Of a stretch of 64,000 bases of DNA, positions 9,427 to 18,046 are shown piece by piece; the first letter of the stretch is position 1, and each line of letters starts with the position of its first letter. The DNA comes from an uncultured Lachnospiraceae bacterium (GTDB lineage Bacteria; Bacillota; Clostridia; Lachnospirales; Lachnospiraceae). The stretch is from the NCBI GenBank assembly GCA_947625135.1, contig CANQNE010000007.1:1-64000 (forward strand), read 5' to 3'. Made by a program: the position numbers and the translations under genes. Under the pieces are notes generated by a model. That model was not told the DNA's origin. It was given only the letters and a program-made list of their open reading frames with translations, and made no database searches.

Positions 9427-10746
9427 ATGAAACCTTGGGAAAACGGCGCCCTGCGGGTGTCAGACAACAAAAAATATCTGCAGAACGGGGATCAGCCCTT
9501 CTTCTGGCTTGGCGATACGGCATGGCTGCTGCTTTGCAAATGCACGAAGGAGGAGATCGCGGATTATCTGGAAAACCGCGCCGGGAAAGGCTACAACGTG
9601 ATTCAGATCACCATTTCCCACAAGTGGCCCACGGAAACCGCGGAGCATGTCTGCGCTTTTCTGGATGAAGATATGTGCAAACCCAATCTGGTACCCGGCG
9701 GTTTTTGGGATACGCTGGATTATACTATAAAGAAGGCGGAGGAGCTGGGCCTGTACTGCGGACTGCTTCCCTGCTGGAGCGGCCGGTTCAAAGCCGGAAA
9801 TCTGCGGGAAGACAATGTGGAGGAATATATCACCTTCCTTGCCAACCGCTACAAAGATGCGCCCAATATTATCTGGATCACAGGCGGCGACTGCAAGGGC
9901 AGCGACGGATTTGATTTCTGGACACTGATGGGCAGAAAATTAAAGGAACTGAATCCGGATAAGCTGGTGACCTTCCATCCCTTTGGACGGACGGTGACAA
10001 GCGACTACTTCCCGGATTCGGAATGGATCGATTTTTATATGTTCCAGTCCGGCCATCGCCGTTACGATCAGGTGAGCATGAAAAAATGGGACGACAGCGC
10101 CACCATGGGCTATTATTATGGAGAAGACAGCTGGCGGTACATTGACCGGGTGAGGGAATGTGGGAATCCGAAGCCGGTGCTGGACGGAGAACCCTCGTAT
10201 GAGCATATTCCTCAGGGGCTTCACGATCCTTCCCAGCCTTTCTGGCAGGACTATGACGTGCGCCGGTTTGCTTACTGGTCCGTGCTGGCCGGCGGCTGCG
10301 GCTTTACTTACGGACACAGCGCCATCATGCAGTTTTACAGGGGCGGGGACGACCCTGCGGCTTATGGATGCTATATCCCGTGGAAGGACGCCATTCACAG
10401 TTCCGGCAACGACAATATGAGCAAGATGGGGGCGCTGATGCGTTCTGTGGCGTGGGAAACCGGCCAGGCGGCCCAGCAGCTGCTTGCCTGCGAGGAAGGA
10501 GAGAAGTATGAGCGGATCTCCGCCTTTGCGGGAAAGGATTTTGCCATCTTCTATACCTACACCGGCAGAGATATCTCCCTGAAGGGCGGCATGCTTCCCC
10601 TGTCCCGGATGAAGGCGTACTGGATCGACCCGGTCAGCGGTACGAAGAGTTATATCGGTACCTTTGATACGGCAAAGGAGCTGGAATTTAAAAAGCCCGC
10701 GGGCACGTTTACCCATACGGACTGGCTGCTGCTTCTGGAAAAATAA
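9427..10746 (+). CDS. Apiosidase-like glycoside hydrolase (DUF4038, GH140-like)
   Basis: The 439-residue product matches the DUF4038 fold: NGDQPFFWLGDTAWLLL near the start and RAGKGYNVIQ near residue 55. Asp155 in WITGGD and Glu255 in LDGEPSYE sit where the GH140 catalytic pair is expected. GH140 enzymes remove the apiose-linked side chain of rhamnogalacturonan II. ATG 9427 has GGAGG 11 bases upstream. There is no signal peptide. The C-terminal 80 residues are a small beta domain (DFAIFYTYTGRDISL). It is the last gene of the pectin operon and is followed by a hairpin terminator. The exact linkage cleaved is inferred from the family only. Confidence 0.8.
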   Translation: MKPWENGALRVSDNKKYLQNGDQPFFWLGDTAWLLLCKCTKEEIADYLENRAGKGYNVIQITISHKWPTETAEHVCAFLDEDMCKPNLVPGGFWDTLDYTIKKAEELGLYCGLLPCWSGRFKAGNLREDNVEEYITFLANRYKDAPNIIWITGGDCKGSDGFDFWTLMGRKLKELNPDKLVTFHPFGRTVTSDYFPDSEWIDFYMFQSGHRRYDQVSMKKWDDSATMGYYYGEDSWRYIDRVRECGNPKPVLDGEPSYEHIPQGLHDPSQPFWQDYDVRRFAYWSVLAGGCGFTYGHSAIMQFYRGGDDPAAYGCYIPWKDAIHSSGNDNMSKMGALMRSVAWETGQAAQQLLACEEGEKYERISAFAGKDFAIFYTYTGRDISLKGGMLPLSRMKAYWIDPVSGTKSYIGTFDTAKELEFKKPAGTFTHTDWLLLLEK

Positions 10747-10767
10747 GATCGCTGCGGAAAACCCGTT

Positions 10768-10789
10768 GAAAGAAAACCGATTTTCTTTC
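10768..10789. repeat. Perfect 9-bp inverted repeat upstream of hpf
   Basis: GAAAGAAAA and TTTTCTTTC are separated by CCGA. The repeat ends five bases before the putative -35 box of hpf. It could be a weak terminator stem or a regulator site; the sequence does not decide. Confidence 0.5.
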
Positions 10790-10793
10790 CCCT

Positions 10794-10821
10794 TTGCAAT
10801 TACAGAGAAATATGTTATAAT
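10794..10821 (+). promoter_or_regulatory. Putative promoter of hpf
   Basis: TTGCAA (10794-10799), a 16-bp spacer and TATAAT (10816-10821) precede hpf by about 120 bp. The -10 box overlaps the left arm of the next terminator hairpin. Confidence 0.6.
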
Positions 10822-10863
10822 AAGCCCAAAGTATGGCAGTATGCTGTTTTGGGCTTATTTTTT
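10819..10863 (+). terminator. Terminator of the pectin operon
   Basis: The arms AATAAGCCCAAA and TTTGGGCTTATT flank a loop of about 17 bases and run into TTTTTT. This is a strong Rho-independent signal for transcripts arriving from the apiosidase-like gene. Confidence 0.75.
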
Positions 10864-10943
10864 GCAGCAGGGATTCTGCTGGATTCCCTGCTACGTAAAA
10901 TATGTTGCCGTGCTTGAGTCTAAACAGAAATGGAGGAAGGCTT

Positions 10944-11471
10944 ATGCGTATTATCATAACAGGACGAAACGTGGATGTGACCGATGGACTGAGATCTGCC
11001 ATTAATGAAAAACTGGGGAAGCTGGAGCGATTTTTTGCACCGGCTACGGAAATACTTGTGACATTGAGCGTTGAAAAGGAACGGCAGAAGATAGAAGTGA
11101 CCATTCCTGTAAAAGGAAATATCATCCGCTCTGAGCAGGTGAGCAACGATATGTACGTTTCCATCGATCTGGTGGAAGAGGTGATCGAGCGTCAGCTGAA
11201 GCGTTATAAGAACAAGCTGAGCGATCAGCAGAAGAGCGGCGGCAGTTTCAATCCGGATTTTTTGGATAAAGAATATGATACAGAGGAAGACGTGCAGATC
11301 ATCCGCACAAAGAAATTTGGCATCAAGCCGATGTATCCGGAGGATGCCTGCATCCAGATGGAATTACTGGGCCATAATTTCTTTATGTTCAAAAACGCGG
11401 AGACCGATGAGGTCAATGTGGTATATAAGAGAAAAGGCAATACCTACGGGCTGATCGAGCCGGAATTTTAA
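10944..11471 (+). CDS. hpf: Ribosome hibernation promoting factor, long form
   Basis: Long HPF binds the 30S decoding region and joins two ribosomes into inactive 100S dimers in stationary phase or stress. The 175-residue product has the N-terminal S30AE domain (MRIIITGRNVDVTDGLR, residues 1-100) and the C-terminal dimerisation domain (KKFGIKPMYPEDACIQMELL, then EVNVVYKRKGNTYGLIEPEF). The length is typical of the long form. ATG 10944 lies four bases after GGAGGAAGG; in-frame sequence upstream to 10902 has no comparable site. It is followed by secA after 62 bp, a neighbourhood common in Firmicutes. Confidence 0.96.
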   Translation: MRIIITGRNVDVTDGLRSAINEKLGKLERFFAPATEILVTLSVEKERQKIEVTIPVKGNIIRSEQVSNDMYVSIDLVEEVIERQLKRYKNKLSDQQKSGGSFNPDFLDKEYDTEEDVQIIRTKKFGIKPMYPEDACIQMELLGHNFFMFKNAETDEVNVVYKRKGNTYGLIEPEF

Positions 11472-11533
11472 AGAACCGCTGAAAACGCGGAACAGATCAT
11501 TTACAGAATAAAATATAGGAGTTAGATAGAACC

Positions 11534-14098
11534 ATGGGATTGATGAGCAAGCTATTTGGCACACATAGTGAGCGTGAAGTGAAAATGATCCTGCCCATTG
11601 TGGACAAGATCGAGGCCATGCGTCCGCAGATGATGGAAATGAGCGACGAACAGCTTCGGGCAAAGACCGATGAATTCCGTAGCCGTTATCAGGCGGGCGA
11701 GACGCTGGACGACTTGCTGCCGGAGGCGTATGCGGTAGTGCGGGAGGCAGCCAGAAGGACGCTGGATATGGAACACTATCGTGTGCAGCTGATCGGCGGT
11801 ATCATTCTGCATCAGGGACGGATCGCGGAAATGCGTACCGGTGAAGGAAAAACGCTGGTATCTACCCTGCCCGCCTACTTAAACGCGCTGGAGGGAAAAG
11901 GCGTCCACATTGTGACTGTCAACGATTATCTGGCAAAGCGTGACGCAGAGTGGATGGGAAAGGTACATGAGTTTTTAGGCGTTTCCGTAGGCGTGGTGCT
12001 GAACTCTATGGACAACGATGAGAGAAGAAAGGCGTATGCCTGCGATATCACTTATGTGACAAACAATGAGGTAGGCTTTGACTATCTGCGTGACAACATG
12101 GTGGTACAGAAGGAGAAACTGGTGCTTCGGGATCTGCATTATGCCATCATCGACGAGGTAGACTCGGTGCTGATCGACGAGGCGCGTACGCCTTTGATCA
12201 TTTCCGGCCAGAGCGGCAAATCTACCAAGCTGTATGAGGCCTGTGATATTCTGGCAAAGCAGCTGAAGCGTGGTGAAAGCCGCGAGTTGACAAAGATGGA
12301 CGCCATCATGGGTCAGGACGTGGAGGAAACAGGAGATTTTGTTGTAAACGAGAAGGACAAAGCAGTCAACCTGACAGAAGAAGGCGTAAAGAAAGTAGAG
12401 CACTTTTTTCATTTGGATAATCTGGCGGATGCGGAGAATCTGGAGGTACAGCACAACATCATTCTGGCGCTGCGCGCCAATTATCTGATGTTTCGGGATC
12501 AGGATTATGTGGTAAAGGACGATCAGGTGCTGATCGTGGATGAGTTCACAGGGCGTATCATGCCCGGCCGCCGCTACAGCGACGGTCTGCATCAGGCCAT
12601 TGAGGCAAAAGAGCATGTGAAGGTGAAGCGGGAGAGCCGCACGCTGGCTACCATTACTTTCCAGAACTATTTCAATAAATACAAAAAGAAAGCGGGCATG
12701 ACCGGTACCGCACTCACGGAAGAAAAGGAATTCCGGGATATATACGGTATGGACGTGATCGAGATCCCTACCAACATGCCGGTGATCCGAAACGACCGGG
12801 AAGATGCCGTGTTCAAGACACGGAAGGAAAAGCTCCATGCGGTTGTGGAGGAAGTGGTTGCGGCCCATGGGAAGGGACAGCCGGTTCTGGTAGGCACCAT
12901 CACCATCGAGGCCTCTGAGGAACTGAGCGGCATGCTGAAAAGGAGAGGGATTCCTCACAACGTGCTGAATGCCAAGTTTCATGAGCTGGAGGCGGAAATC
13001 GTGGCGCAGGCAGGCCAGCACGGGGCGGTGACGATCGCCACCAACATGGCAGGCCGTGGTACGGATATCAAGCTGGACGAGGAGGCCCGGAAAGCGGGCG
13101 GCTTAAAGATCGTAGGTACGGAGCGCCATGAATCCAGACGTATCGATAACCAGCTCCGGGGCCGTTCCGGACGTCAGGGCGATCCCGGTGAATCCAGATT
13201 CTACATTTCTCTGGAGGACGACCTGATGCGTCTGTTTGGTTCCGAGCGGCTCATTGGCGTGTTCAACACCCTTGGCGTCCCAGAGAATGAGGAGATCGAA
13301 CACAAGATGCTTTCCAGCACCATTGAAAAGGCGCAGAAAAAGATTGAGGGCAACAATTACGGAATCCGTAAAAATCTGCTGGAATACGATCAGGTGATGA
13401 ACGAACAGCGTGAGATTATCTATGATGAGCGCCGCCGCGTGCTTGATGGAGAGAATATGCGCAGTTCCATCATGAAGATGATCGAGGATATCATCAGCAC
13501 GATTGTGGACCGAAATCTGGGCGAGGATCAGTCGCCGGAGGAGTGGAATCTGCCCCAGTTCAACAGCGAGCTGCTGAACTATATTCCCATTGCGCCTGTG
13601 ACCGAGGCGGATGTGCAGGGCATCAAGCGGGACGAACTGAAGGAAAAATTAAAAACCCAGGCGTACGAGCTGTACGAGCAGAAAGAAAAGGAATTCCCCG
13701 AGCCGGAAAATATGCGCGAGGTGGAGCGGGTGCTGCTCCTGCGCAGCATCGATACCAAGTGGATGGCCCACATTGACGATATGGATCAGCTCCGTCAGGG
13801 TGTGGGACTGCAGGCTTACGGCCAGCGGGATCCGCTTGTGGAATACAAAATGAGCGGTTACCAGATGTTTGACGAGATGACCCATGCCATTAAGGAAGAC
13901 ACCGTGCGGATGCTCTACCGGGTGAAGATCGAACAGCGGGTAGAGAGAGAAGAGGTTGCGAAGGTGACCGGAACCAACAAGGATGATACGGCGGTGCGCG
14001 GTCCAAAGAAGCGGGAAGGCCAGAAGATCTATCCCAATGATCCCTGTCCCTGCGGAAGCGGCAAGAAATATAAACAGTGCTGCGGACGCAATCAGTAA
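11534..14098 (+). CDS. secA: Preprotein translocase ATPase SecA
   Basis: SecA is the ATP-driven motor that pushes unfolded preproteins through SecYEG at the membrane. The 854-residue length is normal for Firmicutes. Visible parts are the Q-motif region, Walker A (MRTGEGKT, about residues 100-107), the DEVDS Walker B, the preprotein crosslinking domain, the second motor domain ([29 protein letters not shown]) and the C-terminal zinc tail ([14 protein letters not shown]). ATG 11534 follows AGGAG by about ten bases. It stands between hpf and prfB, and all three are probably expressed at high level. Confidence 0.99.
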   Translation: MGLMSKLFGTHSEREVKMILPIVDKIEAMRPQMMEMSDEQLRAKTDEFRSRYQAGETLDDLLPEAYAVVREAARRTLDMEHYRVQLIGGIILHQGRIAEMRTGEGKTLVSTLPAYLNALEGKGVHIVTVNDYLAKRDAEWMGKVHEFLGVSVGVVLNSMDNDERRKAYACDITYVTNNEVGFDYLRDNMVVQKEKLVLRDLHYAIIDEVDSVLIDEARTPLIISGQSGKSTKLYEACDILAKQLKRGESRELTKMDAIMGQDVEETGDFVVNEKDKAVNLTEEGVKKVEHFFHLDNLADAENLEVQHNIILALRANYLMFRDQDYVVKDDQVLIVDEFTGRIMPGRRYSDGLHQAIEAKEHVKVKRESRTLATITFQNYFNKYKKKAGMTGTALTEEKEFRDIYGMDVIEIPTNMPVIRNDREDAVFKTRKEKLHAVVEEVVAAHGKGQPVLVGTITIEASEELSGMLKRRGIPHNVLNAKFHELEAEIVAQAGQHGAVTIATNMAGRGTDIKLDEEARKAGGLKIVGTERHESRRIDNQLRGRSGRQGDPGESRFYISLEDDLMRLFGSERLIGVFNTLGVPENEEIEHKMLSSTIEKAQKKIEGNNYGIRKNLLEYDQVMNEQREIIYDERRRVLDGENMRSSIMKMIEDIISTIVDRNLGEDQSPEEWNLPQFNSELLNYIPIAPVTEADVQGIKRDELKEKLKTQAYELYEQKEKEFPEPENMREVERVLLLRSIDTKWMAHIDDMDQLRQGVGLQAYGQRDPLVEYKMSGYQMFDEMTHAIKEDTVRMLYRVKIEQRVEREEVAKVTGTNKDDTAVRGPKKREGQKIYPNDPCPCGSGKKYKQCCGRNQ

Positions 14099-14142
14099 AG
14101 GGCGCAGGCCGGGACATTTGCGGGGCCGGCGTTTCAAAAAAC

Positions 14143-14159
14143 GGCGTTTCGTAAACGCC
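14143..14159 (+). terminator. Weak hairpin after secA
   Basis: GGCGTTT and AAACGCC form a 7-bp stem with a three-base loop. The following TGAAAATTTTA is a poor T-tract, so it may be an attenuator or mRNA-end hairpin rather than a full terminator. Confidence 0.4.
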
Positions 14160-14191
14160 TGAAAATTTTATCAAAGATAGAGGTGAATAAA

Positions 14192-15311
14192 GTGGTAGAA
14201 CTGGATCAGATGAAACAGGAACTGTTGTCTTACAAGACGCCGCTTGCGGAAGTAAGGGATTCACTTTGACCTGGCTAACAAGGAAAAGCGGATCGAAGAA
14301 TTAGAACGGGAAATGGAAGTGCCGGACTTCTGGAACAGGAGCAATGCCCAAAATGCCATGAAGGAGCTGTCTGCCTTAAAGGATGCCAGAGATACCTATC
14401 AGACGCTGGCCACAGGTTATGAGGATATAGAAACCCTGCTGGAGATGGGCTATGAGGAGAATGATCCGGAACTGATCCCGGAAATACAGGACGCGCTGCA
14501 GTCCTTCAAAAAGACTTTTGACGCCATTCATATCCGGACTCTTTTGTCGGGAGAATATGATCAGTGCAATGCCATTCTGAAGCTGAATGCCGGCGCGGGC
14601 GGAACGGAGTCCTGCGACTGGGCGGGCATGCTTTACCGCATGTACACCCGCTGGGCAGAGCGAAAAGGGTATTCGGTGGAAGTGCTGGATTATCTGGACG
14701 GCGAGGAGGCAGGCATCAAATCCGTGACCTTTCAGGTGAACGGAGAAAATGCCTATGGATATCTGAAATCAGAAAAAGGCGTCCACCGTCTGGTGCGGAT
14801 CTCTCCTTTCAATGCCCAGGGCAAGCGGCAGACTTCTTTTGTATCGCTGGATGTGATGCCGGATATTGAAGAGGATCTGGACGTTGAGATCAATGAGGAC
14901 GATCTGCGGATCGATACTTACCGAAGCAGCGGCGCAGGAGGCCAGCACATCAATAAGACCTCCTCGGCGGTGCGGATCACCCACATTCCTACCGGAACAG
15001 TGGTACAGTGCCAGAATGAGCGGTCTCAGCACAGCAACAAGGACAAGGCCATGCAGATGCTGAAGGCAAAGCTGTATCTGCTGAAGCAGGAGGCCAATGC
15101 GGAGAAGCTGTCGGATATCCGGGGCGAGGTGAAGGAGATCGGCTGGGGCAACCAGATCCGTTCTTATGTACTGCAGCCCTACACGCTGGTAAAGGATAAC
15201 CGGACCAATGCGGAGAACGGGAACACCGGCGCGGTGCTGGACGGAGATATTGACCTGTTCATCAACGAATATCTGAAATGGAGCAGCAGGAACGCTGCGC
15301 AACAGGCATAG
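14192..15311 (+). CDS. prfB: Peptide chain release factor 2, with programmed +1 frameshift
   Basis: RF2 recognises UGA and UAA stop codons and triggers peptide release. Translation starts at GTG 14192 after AGAGGTGA and meets an in-frame TGA at 14267-14269 after 25 codons. The slippery CTT TGA C, with an upstream AAGGG at 14254-14258, shifts the ribosome +1 into the frame starting GAC 14268. This gives 372 residues, the usual size. The codon-recognition tripeptide SPF (RISPFNAQ) and the catalytic GGQ (SGAGGQHINK) are both present. The coordinates span both frames. The frameshift is the classical autoregulation: low RF2 lets the ribosome pause at UGA and slip. It is followed by a terminator. 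Confidence 0.97.
14254..14270 (+). promoter_or_regulatory. RF2 programmed frameshift site
   Basis: An internal Shine-Dalgarno-like AAGGG stands five bases before CTT, which is followed by TGA C. This is the conserved RF2 recoding cassette. The spacing from the SD-like element is slightly longer than the three bases known in Escherichia coli. Confidence 0.95.
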
Positions 15312-15340
15312 TTCATACGCGCCCCATAAGAGCTGTTCGC

Positions 15341-15379
15341 AAAAAGGGGACTGCTGCAGGAGGCAGCAGTCCTTTTATT
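15341..15379 (+). terminator. Terminator after prfB
   Basis: GACTGCTGC and GCAGCAGTC form a perfect 9-bp stem with loop AGGAG, flanked by AAAAGG and CCTTTTATT. It is a strong Rho-independent signal 30 bp after the prfB stop. Confidence 0.9.
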
Positions 15380-15401
15380 ATGTATTGACGGAAGTTACAG
15401 A

Positions 15402-16760
15402 ATGGATAAAGAAAGAAAAACGAAACAATTATTTACAGGGCGGCAGTTGGTACAACTGATCATCCCGCTGATCATTGAGCAGACCCTTGGCGTTTTGGTG
15501 GGCATGGCTGATACGGTTATGGTCTCTTCTGTAGGGGAGGCGGCGGTTTCCGGCGTGTCTTTGGTGGATACGATTAACGTATTATATTTTACGGTATTTT
15601 CCGCGCTGACTACCGGAGGGGCTGTGGTCGCCTCCCAGTATATCGGCGCCGGAGACAGGGAGACTGCCAACAGGGCGGCGAATCAGCTGCTCGCCTCTTC
15701 GGCGGCGGTGGCGCTGATCCTGATGCTCATCAGCCTTTTTGGTTACAGGATGATCTTGCGGCTGGCTTTCGGCGCCATTGAGCAGGATGTAATGGAAAAC
15801 GCCCAGACTTATTTCTTTATTTTGTCTTTGTCCCTGCCCTTTATGGCGATCTACAATTCCTGCGCGTCGCTTTTCCGCTCTATGGGCAATTCAAAGATCT
15901 CCATGATCGCATCCCTGATCATGAATCTGCTGAATGTGTCGGGAAACGCCCTGCTGCTTTACGGGTTCAAAATGGGCGTGGCAGGGGTAGCCATCGCTTC
16001 CCTTGTTTCCAGAATCGCCGCGGCCGCGGCGCTGTTGATCCTGTTTGGCAGCAAAAAGAATATCCTGCATCTGAAAATGGGCTTGCTTTTGCGCTTTGAC
16101 AAAAATATGATCAGGAAGATCCTCCATATCGGCGTGCCCAACAGTCTGGAAACAGGAATTTTCCAGATCGGCAAGGTTCTGGTGCTGAGTCTGGTCACAA
16201 GCTTTGGCGCGAAGGCCCTTGCGGCAAACGCGGTTTCCAACACGGTAGCTACCTTCCAGACCTTATCCGGCGGGGCCATTGGACTGGGTGTTGTGACGGT
16301 CGTGGGACAGTGCGTGGGAGCGGGCGCTTTTGACCAGGCAAGATCTTACACAAAAAAGCTGGTACTCACTGCTTATCTGATTATGGGGCTGATCAACATA
16401 TTTGCCATTGTAAATGCCCCGTGGCTGGCAAGAATGTTTCATTTATCGCCGGAGGCGGCGAATATTGCGGTGCAGATCATCCGGTATCACGGCATGAGCT
16501 GTATTCTGTTCTGGCCTGCGGGCTTTACGGTGCCAAACGCGCTGCGGGCGGCAGGAGATGTGCGTTATCCCATGGTCATTGCCATTGTGTCTATGTGGAT
16601 CTTCCGGGTAGGCGGCGGTTATGTGATCGGAAAGCTGCTGGGCGTGGGCGTGCTGGGCGTCTGGATCGCCATGAGTATCGACTGGGTGTTTCGTGCAGTC
16701 TGCTTCTGCCTGCGGTTTGCGGGAGAAAAATGGAAGCAGTTCAGTGTGGTGGAATCATAG
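15402..16760 (+). CDS. MATE family multidrug/cation efflux transporter
   Basis: The 452-residue integral membrane protein has about twelve hydrophobic helices arranged as two MatE repeats. The N-terminal one starts at FTGRQLVQLIIPLIIEQTLG and the second near residue 240 (IGVPNSLETGIFQIGKVL). Conserved MATE features include MADTVMV near residue 35 and TGGAVVASQYIGAGD near residue 70. Family members export drugs or metabolites with a Na+ or H+ gradient. ATG 15402 has only a weak upstream site (GGAAGTTACAG). It stands alone between a terminator and the promoter of the uronate operon. The substrate cannot be told from sequence. Confidence 0.93.
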   Translation: MDKERKTKQLFTGRQLVQLIIPLIIEQTLGVLVGMADTVMVSSVGEAAVSGVSLVDTINVLYFTVFSALTTGGAVVASQYIGAGDRETANRAANQLLASSAAVALILMLISLFGYRMILRLAFGAIEQDVMENAQTYFFILSLSLPFMAIYNSCASLFRSMGNSKISMIASLIMNLLNVSGNALLLYGFKMGVAGVAIASLVSRIAAAAALLILFGSKKNILHLKMGLLLRFDKNMIRKILHIGVPNSLETGIFQIGKVLVLSLVTSFGAKALAANAVSNTVATFQTLSGGAIGLGVVTVVGQCVGAGAFDQARSYTKKLVLTAYLIMGLINIFAIVNAPWLARMFHLSPEAANIAVQIIRYHGMSCILFWPAGFTVPNALRAAGDVRYPMVIAIVSMWIFRVGGGYVIGKLLGVGVLGVWIAMSIDWVFRAVCFCLRFAGEKWKQFSVVES

Positions 16761-16763
16761 CGG

Positions 16764-16792
16764 TTGACAGGAGCGTGTTTCAACAATAAAAT
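16764..16792 (+). promoter_or_regulatory. Promoter of the hexuronate operon
   Basis: A consensus TTGACA (16764-16769), a 17-bp spacer and TAAAAT (16787-16792) lie directly after the MATE gene. The leader to the first ATG is about 100 bases. Confidence 0.75.
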
Positions 16793-16896
16793 AAAATAGA
16801 TGAGGTTTTTCGTTTCATACAGACCGCAGAAAGCAGGAGCTGCGGCGGAAGAATATACAATTTAAAAGAAACAGAAAAGAAAGGCGGGATCAGACA

Positions 16897-17565
16897 ATGG
16901 CAATGGAATTTGCAAGTGAGAAAGAAATGTTTGAGGTGATGAAGGAGAAGTTATATACCCCGGTGGTGGGGGACATTCTGGATAACCTTGGTTATACCCA
17001 TCAGTTCCTTCCCCCCTACATACGGCCCATGAAGGACGAAATGAAGATTGCCGGAAAGGCCATGACAGTATTGATGATCGATGTGTTCGGCCCGCAGGAG
17101 GTTCCCTTCGGGCGGCTTTGCGAATGTTTGGATCAGATCGAGGAAAACGAGATCTATATCTGTACCGGCGGCACGAAGCGCTGCGCCTACTGGGGAGAGC
17201 TGCTGACCGCCACCGCAAAGACAAGAGGGGGCAACGGCGCGGTGATCGACGGTTATCACCGGGACACGCCGAAGGTGCTGGAGCAGAACTGGCCGGTATT
17301 CAGTTCGGGCTGTTATGCCCAGGATTCCAGTGTCCGTACCCAGGTAGTGGATTACCGCTGCCAGATTGAGATCGGGCAGGTGACCATCAATGACGGCGAT
17401 TATATTTTCGGAGACGTAGACGGCGTGGTGATCATTCCAAAGAAGGTGGCCGCGCAGGTCATTGAGGAGGCGCTGGAAAAGGCCAGCAAGGAAAAGGGAC
17501 TGCGCAAGGCAGTGGAAGGCGGTATGCCGGTGACGGAGGCCTTTCAGATTTTCGGCGTGCTGTAA
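16897..17565 (+). CDS. RraA-fold aldolase/decarboxylase-like protein of the hexuronate operon
   Basis: The 222-residue protein belongs to the RraA/HMG-aldolase superfamily, whose enzymes are metal-dependent aldolases or oxaloacetate decarboxylases. The family signature is complete: [13 protein letters not shown] near residue 100, VIDGYHRD near 114 (the Arg-Asp pair of the active site), PVFSSG near 130 and a late [13 protein letters not shown] 16897 follows AAGGCGGG. It is the first gene after a strong promoter and 30 bp ahead of the altronate dehydratase small subunit. Cleavage of a keto-acid intermediate of uronate breakdown is a reasonable inference, but its substrate is not known. The RNase E regulator role of Escherichia coli RraA is unlikely here. 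Confidence 0.85.
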   Translation: MAMEFASEKEMFEVMKEKLYTPVVGDILDNLGYTHQFLPPYIRPMKDEMKIAGKAMTVLMIDVFGPQEVPFGRLCECLDQIEENEIYICTGGTKRCAYWGELLTATAKTRGGNGAVIDGYHRDTPKVLEQNWPVFSSGCYAQDSSVRTQVVDYRCQIEIGQVTINDGDYIFGDVDGVVIIPKKVAAQVIEEALEKASKEKGLRKAVEGGMPVTEAFQIFGVL

Positions 17566-17595
17566 GAAAACGGGAACATACAGATTGGAGTTAAG

Positions 17596-17943
17596 ATGAC
17601 AGAGAAAAAGCAAACGGAACAGACAGCCTTTCAGATCCACAGGCAGGACAATGTAGCCACGGCGCTGGCGCCTCTTTCGCCGGGGCCGGTGAGATTGACG
17701 GGGGAAGCGGACCAGCCGGGGCTGACTGCCCTGGAAGAGATCCCCGATGGGCACAAGATCGCGGTGACGGATATCAGGGCGGAAACGCCCATTATCAAAT
17801 ACGGGATTCCCATCGGCACCGCCACGGCAGATATTTCTAGGGGCGCATGGGTGCATCTTCACTGCATGCGCAGCAATTATGATGAACGCAGTTCCCATCT
17901 GGATCTGCGCACAGGCGTGCCCACGGATTCGGAGTATCTGTAG
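17596..17943 (+). CDS. uxaA1: Altronate dehydratase small subunit (UxaA N-terminal SAF domain)
   Basis: The 115-residue protein corresponds to the N-terminal SAF domain of UxaA. The core motif is GHKIAVTDI, IIKYGIPIGTA and GAWVHLHCMRSNYDE. With the large subunit it would dehydrate D-altronate to 2-keto-3-deoxygluconate. In Escherichia coli the two parts are one chain; here they are separate genes, with the large subunit starting 103 bp downstream. ATG 17596 follows GGAGTTAAG. The 103-bp gap holds no convincing terminator, so the genes are probably cotranscribed. A dehydratase for another sugar acid is possible, because the family includes galactarate dehydratases. Confidence 0.85.
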   Translation: MTEKKQTEQTAFQIHRQDNVATALAPLSPGPVRLTGEADQPGLTALEEIPDGHKIAVTDIRAETPIIKYGIPIGTATADISRGAWVHLHCMRSNYDERSSHLDLRTGVPTDSEYL

Positions 17944-18046
17944 TATCATTTGGCTGAAAGAAGCCCAGCGGCAGTCAGGGCAGAGGCTGTCCGGCAGAGA
18001 ACAGGCCAGATTGTGACCGGAATCAAAAAAAGTGAGGACAAAAGCA

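Noticed and set aside
11975..13021. Minus-strand open frame of 348 codons inside secA
   Set aside because: Shadow of the well-conserved secA frame; rich in His, Leu and Gln as expected for a complement of a GC-biased gene.
14192..14313. Apparent nonsense mutation at the start of prfB
   Set aside because: The TGA is the programmed frameshift site (CTT TGA C), so the gene is intact, not a pseudogene.
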